Source: Plasmodiophora brassicae (Eukaryota; Endomyxa; Phytomyxea; Plasmodiophorida; Plasmodiophoridae). Taken from it: a stretch of DNA of 64,000 bases. The stretch is taken from NCBI GenBank assembly GCA_039704465.1, contig JASFAU010000001.1:1364001-1428000 (forward strand). The letters run 5' to 3'. Of this stretch, positions 20,016 through 31,919 are shown one piece after another. The notes beneath the pieces are model-generated. The model made no database searches, was not told the origin of the DNA, and saw only the letters and a list, made by a program, of their open reading frames with translations. Positions within the stretch are counted from its first letter, which is position 1. Every line of letters begins with the position of its first letter. A program made the translations under genes and the position numbers.

Positions 20016-21210
20016 GGACACCCTTGAGCACGGCAGCAGTCAACAATCTAGAACAACGGGGGCGATCGAGCAGTGACTGGCTGGCGGGCAACTGTGCCGT
20101 GCCCCTGCCCATGCGACCACCCGAATATCGACCCAACCATGGGCGTACCTATTCGCGATGTAAAACCTCTGACTATATACGTTGTGGAACTTGACCAAAC
20201 CGGAACTACGTATCAAGAGAGGCCCTGTGGGAACATCGTGCGCGAAAGCAGGCAATTACAGAGCCCACATAACGGTCGACACGGAGTCTAATGCCCTCAA
20301 ACATGGCTTCGTTGCTGACATCAGCATAAAGGGTGAAACAGGTAGACACACGCTGCCTGACGGTTTTCGGACGGATCGCTCGCGAAGCGCTCTGAATGGA
20401 TGTAACCGACAAACGTCATGTACTTGCTTCAACACCCGTGTTCTGGAGGTCATCAACGAGACGTGGCTGAGGCATGAAAGTTAACAATCCTACTGATGCT
20501 GCTGCATCAGTAGGATAGTTGTATTGACTATAACTGTCGCTGCGATGCCATTATGTCAGATACGGCTAGCGGCAGTACGAACACCGGTGTCAACAAAGCA
20601 AGAATGACCTTGGGGTGTTCAGGTTATCGGTCTCTCGGTCACTCTTTTCTACGCTCGTCAGCGTTCGTCAGCGGCCAGGCGCAGGCGTTTGACGAACGCT
20701 GACGAGCGTAGAAAAAAGTGACCGAGAGAGACCGATAACCTGAACACCCCAAGCGTGGTCATCAGGATACCACCCGATGACCTTAACGGGCACTTGCGTA
20801 CATCCCACCAAATTCACTGAAAGCACAAGAACCGCACGAGAATAATTTATCATGAATTCCCTGACCTGTGTAGATGTTGTGGCGGATGGATCAGTCCGGA
20901 GCGATGGTTATGTGAGCACGACCGACGGCGAGCTCGACTCTGCAGTCTGCACTGCGCGATCGCCTCGTCTTCGCGGACTGCGCGCGTGGCTGCTCGGCAG
21001 TCGGCGCTCGCTGTGAAACTGCGGGCTCTCCCCTACCGCCATCTGGATCGCTGGCTTCTGCTCTTTAGGAGCCAGCCAGAACGAGATTCAGCGGGGCCGC
21101 CACACAGTCAGTCGCGCGTGGTGAAGGCGCTGAGTACCGACTCAGCAGTGGTGTTACTGGGCTCGGCACAGCTTCCATTGCCAGCTGCGACCCTTGTCTG
21201 CCATTGGATC
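20016..21210. other. Intergenic region containing a foldback repeat
   Basis: About 1.2 kb with no supported coding sequence. Short frames at 20182-20484 and 20986-21200 have no domain; the latter may be 5' leader of the EamA transporter. The region contains the 145-bp inverted repeat described separately at 20609-20753 and a small palindromic stretch near 20497-20511 (actgatgctgctgcatcagt). Confidence 0.4.
20609..20753. repeat. Foldback (inverted) repeat, 62/64-bp arms
   Basis: Left arm 20609-20670 and right arm 20690-20753 are near-perfect reverse complements around a 19-bp spacer. I see one substitution and a 2-bp length difference in an A/T run. The outer ends read CTTGGGGTGTTCAGG and CCTGAACACCCCAAG. 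Transcribed RNA would form a ~62-bp hairpin. There is no coding capacity and no obvious target-site duplication. It could be a foldback/MITE-type element or a hairpin-RNA locus. Confidence 0.9.
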
Positions 21211-22278
21211 ATGAGCGTCCCTGTCGCCAGCGATAAAGCAGATGAGCAAAGGCATGGCAATTGGCTGATTCTTGGATCCGCCGTGATGTTTGCTTGCTCG
21301 ACATCGCTCGCAACGATGGCTCATGCAAACGGAGCACTGCCGATATGGTTCGTCATACTGGGGCGTAGCTTCGTCGTCACCGTTTGGGCAGCGCTTGCTC
21401 TGATCTGGGTGCGTGTGTCACCTGTTCAATCGATTCGTGTCGGGTTTCGCGGCCTCGTCTTTATACGAGCGACCCTGAACGCCATCGGGCACAACGTTCT
21501 TCTGTTTGTCACTATGCGCGGAGTCCAGCTGGGCTTGGCCACCGTCCTGTATTTCACGACTCCGGTTGGTTCACACAGCAGGAGTGTTTGCTCGGTTTGT
21601 TTCTCATTCGTGATGTTGCACTTGTAGATCTTCTCGTTCGTGGCTGGTTACGCTCTCCTTCGAGAACGAGTTTCGTGTCGCGACACAATGGCTGCTTTGA
21701 TGGCCATACTTGGAGTTGTCCTGATCGCACAGCCGGATATGCTTTTCGTCGGCGATCATGATGCTCCTGAGACCTGGTACGCCATCCTTTGCTTGGGCGC
21801 TGCGTTCAGTTCAGCGGGTGGGATGGTTGCCATGCGTCGCCTAACTACGATCAATTTCCTGCCGATCGTCCTCGTGTCGGGGCTGATCGGCATCTTAGCA
21901 AGCATTATCCCGTGCGTCTTCCCTCCCTGGCCGAAAGGGAAGACGGTCACGCGAGCATTGCTATACGTGGCTGGTGCCGGTACAACGACATTTGCTGAAT
22001 TGTCATTGCTGAATGCCGGATTGCAAATTGTCCCTGCAGGGCGTTGTGCTGTCTTGAGAGTGTTCACTGCCGTCGTGTCTTTCATTCTCCAGTGCACTGT
22101 TCAGGATGGGCTCACACCCGATGTATTCAGCGTTCTTGGCGTTGGCATCGTCAGCGGCGCGATCTGCCTCGTCATGTCGCCAGAGGCGGTCGAAGCAAAA
22201 CCACGTCCTGATAAGGACGAGCACATGCGTCTCATCAGAGTGAACAAATCGAACGACGTCGAGCTGCCCATATTATAA
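21211..22278 (+). CDS. EamA/drug-metabolite-transporter family membrane protein (SLC35G-like)
   Basis: Two exons split by a ~60-bp intron ending at about 21630. The product has about ten transmembrane helices in two EamA halves: 'WLILGSAVMFACSTSLATMA', 'LPIWFVILGRSFVVTVWAAL', 'IRATLNAIGHNVLLFVTMRG' and 'VQLGLATVLYFTTP' in the first; 'FSFVAGYALLRERVS', 'MAALMAILGVVLIAQPDM' and further helices in the second. The motif 'YALLRERVS' after the 'FTTP' helix is the classic end-of-half EamA signature. Such proteins move small metabolites or nucleotide-sugar-like solutes across plasma or Golgi membranes; substrate unknown. The cytosolic C-terminal tail is charged (PRPDKDEHMRLIRVN). Confidence 0.88.
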
Positions 22279-22342
22279 AGTCGCATCCAAATCGACAGGT
22301 TAGATGCGTATCTGTATTGCGAAGCCAGAGAAGAGGAACAAC

Positions 22343-23307
22343 TCAGTTCTTTTGCTCGAACGCAGCAGCGCGGGCAGCCAGCTTGGCTCGGGAGTTCTGC
22401 AACTGCTCTTGGCGCGCTGCCTCTTCCGCCTTTTGCGCTTTCGCAAGGGCCTCAGCGCCGCTGAACTTGCTGGCCTTGCGCTTGGCGGCATTCAGCGTCA
22501 GCTCAAGTTTGTTGGTCATCGTTTGGTCTTGCTGCCCGAGCTGGAACAGTTCGTTCTTCGCGGCAAGCCCTTTGACACCACCCTGTGCAACCTTCTCCTC
22601 GAGGTCCCTGATGGTGGCGTTCCGCTTACGCTGTGCTTCAGTGAACTCTTCGATGGCCTTCATGATCGCGGGGTCAACACCAAGCGGGAGTTCGAAAAGT
22701 TCCTCAAGCAGCATTTCACCAACGCCAGTCAAGCCAACACCGTCGTTTTCCAGGCTGACAGTAGGTTCGGTCTTCTTTCGCTCGAAGTACGCCTTCAGAA
22801 TCATCACCTTGTAGTGCAGCAGCAGGTACTCGATGAAGCAGATCTTGTCGTTCTTGTCCAAATCGACGTCAGCAAGTTCAGCACGTCGTTGCATAGCAGT
22901 CCTTGTCCGCCCCATACGCTGTTATATCAGGTTGCAGTTAGAAACCATCGTTAGCTTAGTATCACACAGCTCCAAACCTGAAGGAAATCAGCAGCCTGCG
23001 CTGCGTCCAGGTCGTGCTTCTCAGCCTTCTCCTTGAGGTATTCCCGGAACTTCTGCGACAGAGCAGGGACGTTGCTCCATTCATCACCGAGGTTGAAGAT
23101 GAAGCTCTTCAAGAAGAATTCGACCTGTTCGTAGCCGAAGACATTAGACTTCAAACAACGCCTGCAGATGCCGAGTCGACCGACCTGAGCATCGATGTCC
23201 GACGCGGCAAGCTCGACGAACTTCTGGTAGTTCGGCGACCCCTTGGCACCGCCGCGCTTGACGACACTACCGTCCTCGACCTTGTCTTCGCTGATCACTG
23301 ACGTCAT
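22343..23307 (-). CDS. Calcium-regulated actin-bundling protein (ABP34 type) with EF-hand
   Basis: Two exons split by a ~60-bp intron (about 22975-22919). The N-terminal half (119 residues) is helical with 'YEQVEFFLKSFIFNLGDEW' and 'AQAADFLQ'. The second exon starts with an EF-hand loop 'DVDLDKNDKICFIEYLLLHY' and ends with the F-actin-bundling C-terminal region, 'QGGVKGLAAKNELFQLGQQD', then a long K/A/E coiled helix. This is the organisation of the Dictyostelium 34-kDa actin-bundling protein, which cross-links filaments in filopodia when calcium is low. The family is characteristic of amoeboid and other protists. A short paralogue of its C-terminal module is at 10753-11449. Confidence 0.85.
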
Positions 23308-24351
23308 GTCTGGGCTGGCCTCTGGTTGTCGTCAGTCGATATCGAAATAGCGAGGCCTGCGCGACCCGCGCCAAACGACACCCGAGGCCGATGCGTCCAA
23401 AATTAGAATCTGCGTTCGGAAACGTTTTTAGGCTTTGCCTTTCGGGAATTGGACTTGGGACGGACTGTCACATTTCACATTGGGAGACGCCGTAGCAGTT
23501 TGAGGCTTGGGAACTGCTTGACGAATACATACGCTTTGCGCGTCCTGTGTCTAGCGAACGACTTTCGAGACAATCACCTTGCCGCTAAATAGTTGACACA
23601 TGCATCAAGTGCTTCGACGATCAGGGATGGCACTGCACGAGCTACAAATTTTCTTCGTGCGCGGAATAAGGAACACGGAGGATTCGCGAAGGAATTAAAC
23701 AATGCCGGCAGCTTCCCGCTTGAGGTTGTGCGGGTTGCGGGATGGCCTTTGGCGCCCGCCGCCCTTGGTGCGGAGTTTCTGTTGCAGTGTGGCAAATGGC
23801 ACAGGCCGTAGTCCCTCAGGTCAGGGTTGCCGCTTTGCTGCAGAACGGCCACCAGCCGAACAACAACGTCTTCCAGATATGCGTTCTGCCAGTTCGCGTT
23901 CTCCAAACCGTATGCCGGCTCACATGATTTCGGCGTGCCCAGTGATTATCGATTCCGTAGAGTAACGAGCCCCGACCGTTCGTTGTTATCCAGGCCGTTG
24001 ACGCACTGGAACGATCGTCGCAAAGCACAATTGAGGTTCGACGATATTCTGTATTCCGATAACCCACGACGTGATGTACATATGCTGCTGCCAGATCGAA
24101 TTTCATGGGCGATGGGTACCGCATATTGAAAAATTCGTGACGTCTGGTAGGCGATCACGAACAGTTGTTTCCATCGCTGGATTCCGCTACTCCCAAGAGC
24201 CCAAACTGAAGGCAGTCGTCGACCTGGACGACGATGACAGGAAGACTAATGTGTGGATTGTAAGTCACGGGCAGCTTCTTAATTCTGTCGCACGTTCTAA
24301 TTGCTGCTCTAGCGGTCTTTCGATGATATCCGTCGGGGTTGGCCTTTTCAG
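23308..24351. other. Unresolved region with possible leftward exons
   Basis: About 1 kb between the start of the actin-bundling gene and the first recognised POT1 exon. The best coding-like stretch is on the minus strand at 23900-23574 ('ANWQNAYLEDVVVRLVAVLQ', then 'CHLPHCNRNSAP' in one frame and paired CxxC-like cysteines in another). A plus-strand stretch, 'KLKAVVDLDDDDRKTNVWI' (24207-24260), ends at a GTAAGT donor and could be an early POT1 exon. No family was recognised, and I cannot choose between these readings. Confidence 0.3.
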
Positions 24352-25857
24352 GAGGTCGCTTCAGCTGGAAGCGACGACCGTAGATGGGACAAACTGGGCG
24401 AAATAGATATGCTCCAGTTCGTTGGAGCCGCCTCGCATATAAGCCAGCCAGTGGATGCCAGAAGAAGCCGCGTGAATCTAGTTGCAGTTGTTTGTAAGTT
24501 CCAGAGCGGATTCGCAACAAACGGAACTGGTAATCTTCTAAAGGGTCAGGCGTAAGGGGCATTGCTCACCGAATGTCTACAGATTGGAAGGTTACACTGT
24601 ATATTACCGACCAAAGCCTTCTCGAACCGGACAGCTTCGTTATTGTCAACATCTTCCATCAGCAGGTATCGACATTCCTCGACGTTATCATCTCCCATCT
24701 CCATATAAATTCTGTCCATGTGTAGGAGTCATTGCCAGAAGATATCCGACCTGGGGATATTGTCTGTATTCGGTCTGGTCTAGTTCAGTATCATAGAAAC
24801 CGTATGCAGATCGTTGTGGACAAACGGAACTCTCATCTGTTGGTCTTTAATCGTGATGCGAGCGAAGCAGACGACGCTTCTCAGGTATTTGTCTCGTTGC
24901 CCTTCTCGGTTTCGTTTCTGAAGTATGATTCAGCCGTACTTCCAGTTTCCTGACGAAAATATCCCATCTGTGACCGACCATGAGCGCTGGTGCATTGAGC
25001 AGTTACGTCTTCAACCGCTTCCCCTATTTCTTGGCACTGGTCAACAGCGTCGCGTCAGTCGAGCATCCTCTCCAGCACCTCTCCCTTCACCAGCGCCCTC
25101 TGCTAATGTGTGTCCTATTCGCCGTCATTTGTTTCAGCATGTTTGTAATTCTCTACTCAGGGCATGGATGCCGACGGGATGCCTCATCATCCAGTCCTTT
25201 CCCCTTTGTTTGTGTCCATGACTCCGCATGATGCAATAGCGATCTCGCCCGTCAAGACGATCCTTTCATGTCTAGACGTAATGTGTTCTCATGAGGGTCG
25301 TGTGATCACTAGAATTCACTGGATTATACGTCTGCAGGCTGTCGCCAAATTTCATTGCCGTCTTCGTGTGGCTGCTTTCTGGCCCGCTTCCGTCCAACAG
25401 TTCTGTCAGCGCATGTGCCCGCAATGCGAACAGTTGTACGTTTCCGCCATGGCCTGCTGTCAGTCTGAGGTGACATGACAACTAGAACCAACGGGTTTTC
25501 GACATGTTTGGGTTGCAACTCGGAGGACACCATATGGACCTGGCTGTTCGTACTGCGGTGTGAAGATGCAACCGGATCTATTGATGTTATTTGCACTCAG
25601 AACGAGGCTGTATGTGATATTCTGCCTCCCATCTTCCGAACTAATCGTATTTGCGTAGACGAACTTCCTTGGTGGAATAGCACCCTGCGACCTACAAGTA
25701 AATACCACTGCCTGTGAACAAGTGGGAAATGCGATCTCTGCGCTCTGTGGTCCGGGTCCCCGCATCCTGAACTGCTGTATTCGCAGTTTTCTGTCCCCGA
25801 GAATTAATACGCGCGTATATCAGATGTTCGATACAATTCTGCAAGCCTGATCCCATG
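24352..25857 (+). CDS. POT1: POT1-like telomere single-strand-binding protein
   Basis: Exons joined by 50-65-bp introns give an N-terminal telomere-end OB fold: 'RSRVNLVAVVCKFQSGFATN', 'GTDWKVTLYITDQSLL', 'FVIVNIFHQQ' and 'LPEDIRPGDIVCIRSGLVQY'. After a Pro/Ser linker comes a second fold starting 'AVAKFHCRLRVAAFWPASVQ' with a paired-cysteine cluster ('CPQC' and 'CLGCNSEDTIWTWLFVL') like the zinc-stabilised OB folds of POT1/RPA1 relatives. The DWKVTL...GDIV pattern is diagnostic of POT1 OB1. POT1 caps telomeric G-overhangs and limits ATR signalling. The first exon may lie further upstream, and two alternative C-terminal splice forms (ending near 25807 or 25857) both stay open. Confidence 0.8.
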
Positions 25858-26020
25858 TGTTATCATCCACGCCAACACGTAAAGTGAGCCGGCCGCATGT
25901 TCACTGTTCTGCCAGACACGCTCGGCCGGTTGGTTGGGTGTGGGCGGCGTCGCGTTTTTTTTGTGCTGCGATGGCCATTTGGAATATTTTCGACTTCGCT
26001 CATCGTTTGACACAGAAGAT

Positions 26021-28223
26021 ATGTTGTCGCTTGGGCGATCCCTCTGCCGGCGGTGGTCTTCAGGGGCGGCAAACGCTCGCATAGCATCAGTTCTGTCGGA
26101 ACTGGGTTTATCCGGATCGGAAGTCAATGCGGGCTGTTTCGACGGGCAGTGGGGTGGGACGGGTGAGACGTTCACGTCAGTGAACCCGGCGACGAACACA
26201 GTTATTGGCAAGACGCGTGGGGCAACAATTGATGAGTACGATACTGCTATGAACAAGATGGACAGTGTGCGTGCTGAGTGGGCGGATGTTCCTGCTCCGG
26301 TTCGTGGTGAAGGTATATGCATGCGCTCACAATGCCGAAGATGGGGATGCCTTATTGTAGTAGTTGTCCGACGGATCGGCACCGAGTTACGTCGAAAGCG
26401 GGAAGCGCTAGGAACTCTCATCTCTCTGGAAATGGGAAAGATACTCGCCGTAAGGTGCTGATTATTCTTCTCGCGGCTGCGCTGACCGTGCATTTCACAG
26501 GAAGGCATCGGAGAAGTGCAGGTGATTTGTCAGATGTGTCAAACAAGTCGGACCTTGTCGGTAATTAAGCAGTATGTCTCCAGGAGGCAATCGATATGTG
26601 TGACTTCGCTTGTGGTTTGTCGCGAATGTTGCACGGGTCAGTAATGCCTTCAGAAAGACCCAAGCACTTCATGATGGAACGCTATCTCCCTCTCAAAGGT
26701 GAATACTCGTTGCGAACGCAAGAGTTGACATGCTGAGCCATAGTATCAGGAAATGTGGCCATCATTAGCGCTTTCAACTGTAGGAGCACATTTCGCCATT
26801 CTGCCGATGGAGTGATTGTTAACTTTTCGCACCGACAGTTCCTGTTGCTGTCTTCTTTTGGAATGCCTGTCTATCACTGGTAGCGGGAAACACACATATC
26901 TGGTAATCGTATGCACAAGAGAATCGTGGAAGCGGCAAATGCAGTAACTGGACGCTTAGGAAGCCTGCGGATACGGTTACCCTGTGTGGCGTCGCATCGG
27001 CGAAAATAATAGCCGATGTCCTCGAGGACATGAAGTTCCCGGGTGTAATCGCGTCATTCGCATGCGGCACAGGAAGTACCATCGGTTGGTGTGCTGGACA
27101 TCTGTGTTTCCGGACAGCTCCTGATTGATGTGAGCAGGATCCGCTATGGTTAACGATCCTCGTAATGCCCTCGTTTCATTCACGGGCTCCACGAAAGTTG
27201 GCCAAAGCGTAGGAACTGCTGTTGCTTCTCGGTTCGGGAGATCCATACTGGAACTTGGTGGAAACAATGCCATAATTGTAATGGATGATGCGGACATGGC
27301 TCTCGCTCTCAATGTATGTTGGTTCGTTGTGGTTGTACCTGCATGATCTCAGACTGAGATACTACATACTGCAGGCCGCCGTCTTCTCATCTGTCGGGAC
27401 AGCGGGACAACGATGCACTACTCTCAGACGCCTTATCATTCATAGCGACGTATACGACGAGTTTACTACACGTCTGGTTAGTGCTTTGAAAAATGTCAAG
27501 ATCGGCGACCCGTTGGAGACGGACACTCTCTGTGGTCCACTTCACAACCCAGGTTTGAAGTCAGTGACGCCATTGGTATGGTGTAATTGACGTACAATGA
27601 TGACAGCGGCTCTCAAAGCGTTCCTGCAAGGGATCAGCGACATTCAAGCTGCCGGCGGTCGCATTCTCTTAGGAGGCAAACAGCACGGTCCATCTAAACC
27701 TGATAACCTATTCGTGGAGCCGACTTTAGTTGAGGTCGACCCCTCTGCTGAATGCGTTCGCCGCGAGGTGTTCGCTCCTATCTTGTACTTGTTCCGGGTC
27801 TGTCTACATCTCGCGTGACATGTGTTTCTGGTTTGACACCTTCATCTCTGTCAGGTGAACAACTTGACAGAGGCAATTGAGGTGAACAATTCCGTTCCCC
27901 AGGGCCTGTCATCGTCGCTGTTTACACGTGACATGAGAAATCTGTTTCAGTGGGCTGGACCTAACGGCTCCGATTGCGGTATATGTCATTGTTTCCGCAT
28001 AAGGGCGCCGTCCACACTAAACCATCAGTCAGGCATTGTCAATGTCAACATTGGAACAAGTGGTGCCGAAATTGGTGGCGCGTTTGGTGGTGACAAAGAA
28101 ACTGGCGGCGGCCGCGAATCTGGATCGGATGCCTGGAAACAGTATTGTCGTCGGGTGACGTGCACCATTAATCACTCAAATGCCCTCCCGTTGTCGCAAG
28201 GCATTGTATTTGCGGCTCCTTAA
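26021..28223 (+). CDS. ALDH7A1: ALDH7A1/antiquitin: alpha-aminoadipic semialdehyde dehydrogenase, mitochondrial
   Basis: About eleven exons with 50-60-bp introns rebuild a complete ALDH7. It starts at 26021 with an Arg/Ser-rich presequence '[15 protein letters not shown]'. Family marks follow in order: '[17 protein letters not shown]', '[10 protein letters not shown]', '[18 protein letters not shown]', '[13 protein letters not shown]', '[15 protein letters not shown]', the general-base '[10 protein letters not shown]', the catalytic-cysteine '[13 protein letters not shown]', '[11 protein letters not shown]', '[18 protein letters not shown]', and '[14 protein letters not shown]'. Antiquitin oxidises aminoadipate semialdehyde in lysine breakdown and betaine aldehyde in osmoprotection. 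All catalytic residues are present. Confidence 0.96.
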
Positions 28224-28235
28224 GTACACCATGTG

Positions 28236-28871
28236 TTAAATGGCAGCTTCTTCGTCGGATAGGTCGAACTGCTGCCCGTTCGCAGGCGTTGTATACGGCC
28301 TGGCCCGCCAGACGCCCTGGAGTACATCTGGAACGTCATCATCGCCGCTCATGACCACGCAGTCTGTCTGGTCAGGGGCTCTGAAGCAGGCCGACTCGAG
28401 ACCATCCCTGTACTCTGTCAGGAATGATTCCAACCGCCTGGCGACTCGCGATTGCGGGTCAGATGTTGCCATTCCAGGAGACTGATCGCGCCTTGTTGCT
28501 GCACGACTGTGCTTGCTTCGCCACGTGCGTCGATCAATCCATTGTATATCGTCGTCGGCCTCTAGGTCATCACTGCCTAGCGCATATTCTTCATCATCAC
28601 TAATCGCTGCTGGTGATGGCGGCCCAGACCCGACATCCTTGGCGGGCAGTACTAGGCGACGTGCCGGCCTCGTACTTGACGTGTCGGCAAGTCGTGCTAT
28701 GGGCACCGGGCTTGGCGGGACATAATCAGGGAAGTACGTTTTGAGGTACGCCGTTAGCTCGGCTGTCGCAGAATACTGACCTTGCCCTCCTGTACGGTCG
28801 TCCCGGTGCTCCCTTGCATGGGCAGACGGACTCGACATTCCCTGGATGGACCCTTCACACTGACCTCCCAT
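28236..28871 (-). CDS. Hypothetical acidic protein
   Basis: A 211-residue frame with a disordered, acidic middle ('ISDDEEYALGSDDLEADDD', 'IQWIDRRTWRSKHS') and an acidic C-terminus ending 'FDLSDEEAAI'. Residues ~35-52 ('ATAELTAYLKTYFPDYVPPS') form a short amphipathic helix. No domain is recognised. It ends 13 bp from the ALDH7A1 stop, tail to tail. An upstream minus-strand stretch ('LRAVTVTAYEWEV', 28910-28870) may be a first exon in another frame, so the start is uncertain. Confidence 0.5.
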   Translation of the reverse strand: MGGQCEGSIQGMSSPSAHAREHRDDRTGGQGQYSATAELTAYLKTYFPDYVPPSPVPIARLADTSSTRPARRLVLPAKDVGSGPPSPAAISDDEEYALGSDDLEADDDIQWIDRRTWRSKHSRAATRRDQSPGMATSDPQSRVARRLESFLTEYRDGLESACFRAPDQTDCVVMSGDDDVPDVLQGVWRARPYTTPANGQQFDLSDEEAAI

Positions 28872-29179
28872 TCATAAGCGGTGACCGTCACAGCACGCAG
28901 ACCTTCGTGCATCTCCCTTAGTATTCCAACAGCAGTCCAAATCGTGGTTGGCGTTTGTAGTAGGCAGAAATAAGGTGCCACTCCAACGGGTGTGCTTTAC
29001 GGTGAAGCGACGTGCGGTTCGCGCCGACGGTGACGTGGCAGGTGGGGCACCCAGGATGGTAGCTACGGATATTTCTGACCGGGCGGCGGTGCTGGTCAGT
29101 GGCGGATGCGCGCAGCCCAGTTGGGTTGGGTTCGGTCGTCGTCGACGGGCTTAGGACGTCGCCGAGCGCCCCCACCCGC

Positions 29180-31176
29180 ATGCTGATGGGCGTGTCGCCT
29201 GAATCGAGTGTCGTCAATGAAGCAGGCGGTGTTGATGCAGGGCCGGCGGTGGAACCGGCGCCGGCGCACGAATCGCAGCCGTCGTCAACGCTGATCGTTT
29301 CCGGCAAACGGTCGCGCCGGCCCGTCGATAAGAGCGCCGACTTCCTGTATGACAGATCCGCTCGAATGCCGCGCCAACCGCGACACCATACGCTCTCGGC
29401 TCCATCCGAGCATAACGGCGGGAACGCCGCTGCGCATCTGGACCCGGCTGCTCCGCTTCCTAATGCGTCGACGCAGAAACGCAGGCGTCTATCCCTAAAG
29501 AAGGGTATAGTACAGGCCTGCGCCTCCGTTCTGATGTGTTTGTGGGTTCACCTGTTGGCATTGTGCGCACAGTTCCCACCGTCGATCCGGCCGTCGTCGC
29601 TGCTGAGGCCGCCGACAAACGGAGGCTCCTGCAGAAACGGAAAATCGAACTGGAAGACTATCTGAAGCGACTTCAGAGTGCTCTCGCTGCTGAACGTAAT
29701 GCGACGGCCGCATTGGCATCCGCTGTGGATGGCAACGGTGAGTGCACGCCTCGGGCTTCGTCCGCAGTGAGGCGTAAGTCGTCGGGTGCGTCGAAGAAGA
29801 AGGGGGCCGTTGTCCAGAGTGCACCGCCTGTTGCTGATGACGGGTCGATGGACGTATCGAAAGATCTGTGCATTCGCTTCATCGACGAGCTCATCCACAA
29901 CGAGTACGGCTACCTGTTTAATGCGCCGGTTGACTGGGTCGCTCTTGACATCCCCACATATCCTGAGATTATCAAGAACCCGATGGATTTCGGCACCATA
30001 ATGACTCGTTTGAAATCTGGGCATTACACGCAGCTAGCGGCGTTCCTCGCTGATGTTCAACTTGTATGGGATAATGCCAAACTCTTCAATGCGCCGAAGA
30101 CATTCGTCCACGATGTCGCGCTGCGTCTCGAGAAGATTTGGCATCGCAAGAAGGATGTCCTGAAGAAGGAACGCAAGAAAGCTCTTCTGCACCAGCAGCA
30201 GCAGCAACAGTTGGCAGCCGCTGCTCGAGAACATGCAGTCGATGGACCTTCTGCCCCTCAGCCGAAACCGTCGTCCGGTATCGTCGACAAGCCCTTGACG
30301 TTTGTTGAGAAATCGAGGCTCCGAGCGGATCTGTATCGCGTTCTCCCCGAACACTTGGAAAGCGTCATCGAGATCACTGGAACTCCAGTCGGCGATGGCT
30401 CCTCGGTTGACAAGGACTTGGAAATCGAGCTCGATATGGAGTCGCTATCGACGGCCACGTTACGGAAACTTCAACAGTTCGTCGCCAGGGTCTTGCCCAA
30501 GGCCCCTGGTCGTGTCCGTTCCACCTCGCAACCAGCTGTCCCGTTGACATCGGGGCAACGTCGTCTGTCGAACTCCATGACTTCCGTCGCGACCGCTGTC
30601 ACCAGGCATGAGTCGGATTCGGATGAAACGTCGTCTAGTGGCCTTGTTTCCGACAGCAGTGACGACGAGGCCGAGATCCCTGTTATACAGCCTGCTGCAC
30701 TTTCGTCTAAATCGGCGCCCGGATCGTCAACGGCAGTGGAGCAGCCTTCGTCGTCGCAGTCGATGCAGGCGCCTGTTGTCGTCAACACCGAGGCGTGGGA
30801 GAACCTAGAAGACGAATCTGCTGTTGGCGATGGTGATGGCGGGGAGCACAATGATCCGCTGTGGAGAGATTATCAGACGATGAGCGCGGAAGCGAGACAA
30901 AAGGAATTGCAGAGGCAGGCCGAGGAAGAAAGACGACGGCAAGAGCAAGAGTGTGCTGCTAAGGAGCTGGCTGCTCAGGCTGAACAGGCAAGGAGACAGC
31001 GCGAGGCCGAGGAGCGCCAGCGGAAGGAAGAGGAAGCGGCCCGCGAGAAGGAAAGATCGCGGCAGCTCGAAGAAGAGCGGGCGGCTGCGCGCAGAGAGCT
31101 TGATCGTGAGGCTGAGAGCAGCAACAGCGATGTCGAGGACCAGTCGGATTTCCTGACCGGCATCTTCAGAGCGTGA
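29180..31176 (+). CDS. BET-type bromodomain protein (bromodomain, NET domain, acidic/coiled tail)
   Basis: Two exons: 29180 to about 29505, then from about 29572 to 31176. The N-terminus is disordered and basic ('SGKRSRRPVDKS', 'QKRRRLSLKK'), then a short coiled coil. The bromodomain spans about codons 230-330: 'YLFNAPVDWVALDIPTYPEI', 'IKNPMDFGTIMTRL' and 'VWDNAKLFNAPKTFVHDVAL', with the acetyl-lysine asparagine region (AKLFN). An NET domain follows ('FVEKSRLRADLYRVLPEHL', 'ESVIEITG'), then a Ser-rich acidic part and a long Glu/Arg/Gln coiled coil. One bromodomain plus NET resembles plant GTE or Bdf-type transcription regulators that read acetylated histone H4. The start codon is inferred from the first ATG of the open exon. 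Confidence 0.9.
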
Positions 31177-31919
31177 AACTTAGGAAAAATTATTTTATAT
31201 TCCCCAGCCGTCGTTATATTGAATGTGTCGGGCACACCGATACGGCAGTGTCTGGATCTTTTCTACCCAAGCGAATGGTTACCCGTTGGCCATTACTACC
31301 GCCAGAGAGCGCCAATCGGTGACGGCGTGTAACTGGTCACCGTACCGGGTGAATCCTCAGTGTACACTGTACACGATGGCCAGTACGAAATGGAACGAAT
31401 GAAGGAGGCCATCGCTCCATACAGACAGCGCAACCGTACCCTGTTTCAGTGCGTCTCCGATTTCGCAATTATCGGGATCTTGGGGCGCAACAGAGTAGGT
31501 ACATAGAGCGTGAATCTTAGGACGCATTAACTTTAATATTCTCCATATCATTTAACGCAGCAGAGGCCGGTATATACAGCGACAGCGGACCGTGACAACG
31601 TCAGCCAGTGCGGGTTCGTGTAGATCCACAAGAAGCGTGCGCCCAACTCGGGAAATCAGCATCTCGATAAAGCCGTCAGTGAACAGAAAGCCTCTGCACT
31701 GCCGGTACAATGTCATCCTGGTTGGCAAGAGTCGTCAGAAACGCCAGCATAAAGCATATGAACACACGGGTACCGACAATGTGATGCACACGCAGAATCG
31801 TAAACAAACGATTCAGCACTCTGTCGACGTGGGGAAACAGCCCATCGTACAGAGCGCATCGATCCGCGAGCCTTAACCATTATAGTTAGCATCAGCAGTA
31901 TGGAGAATGATTCATATCC
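31177..31919. other. Intergenic region with one doubtful leftward reading
   Basis: About 740 bp between the BET gene and the CEP70 stop. On the minus strand a spliced reading around 31830-31545 gives 'CRGFLFTDGFIEMLISRVG' and 'TLLVDLHEPALADVV' across a possible 55-bp intron; this is codon-plausible but unrecognised, and no start was placed. Otherwise nothing is supported. Confidence 0.3.

Noticed and set aside
20182..20484. A 100-residue rightward frame
   Set aside because: No family similarity, no clear splice partners, and no compositional sign of coding.
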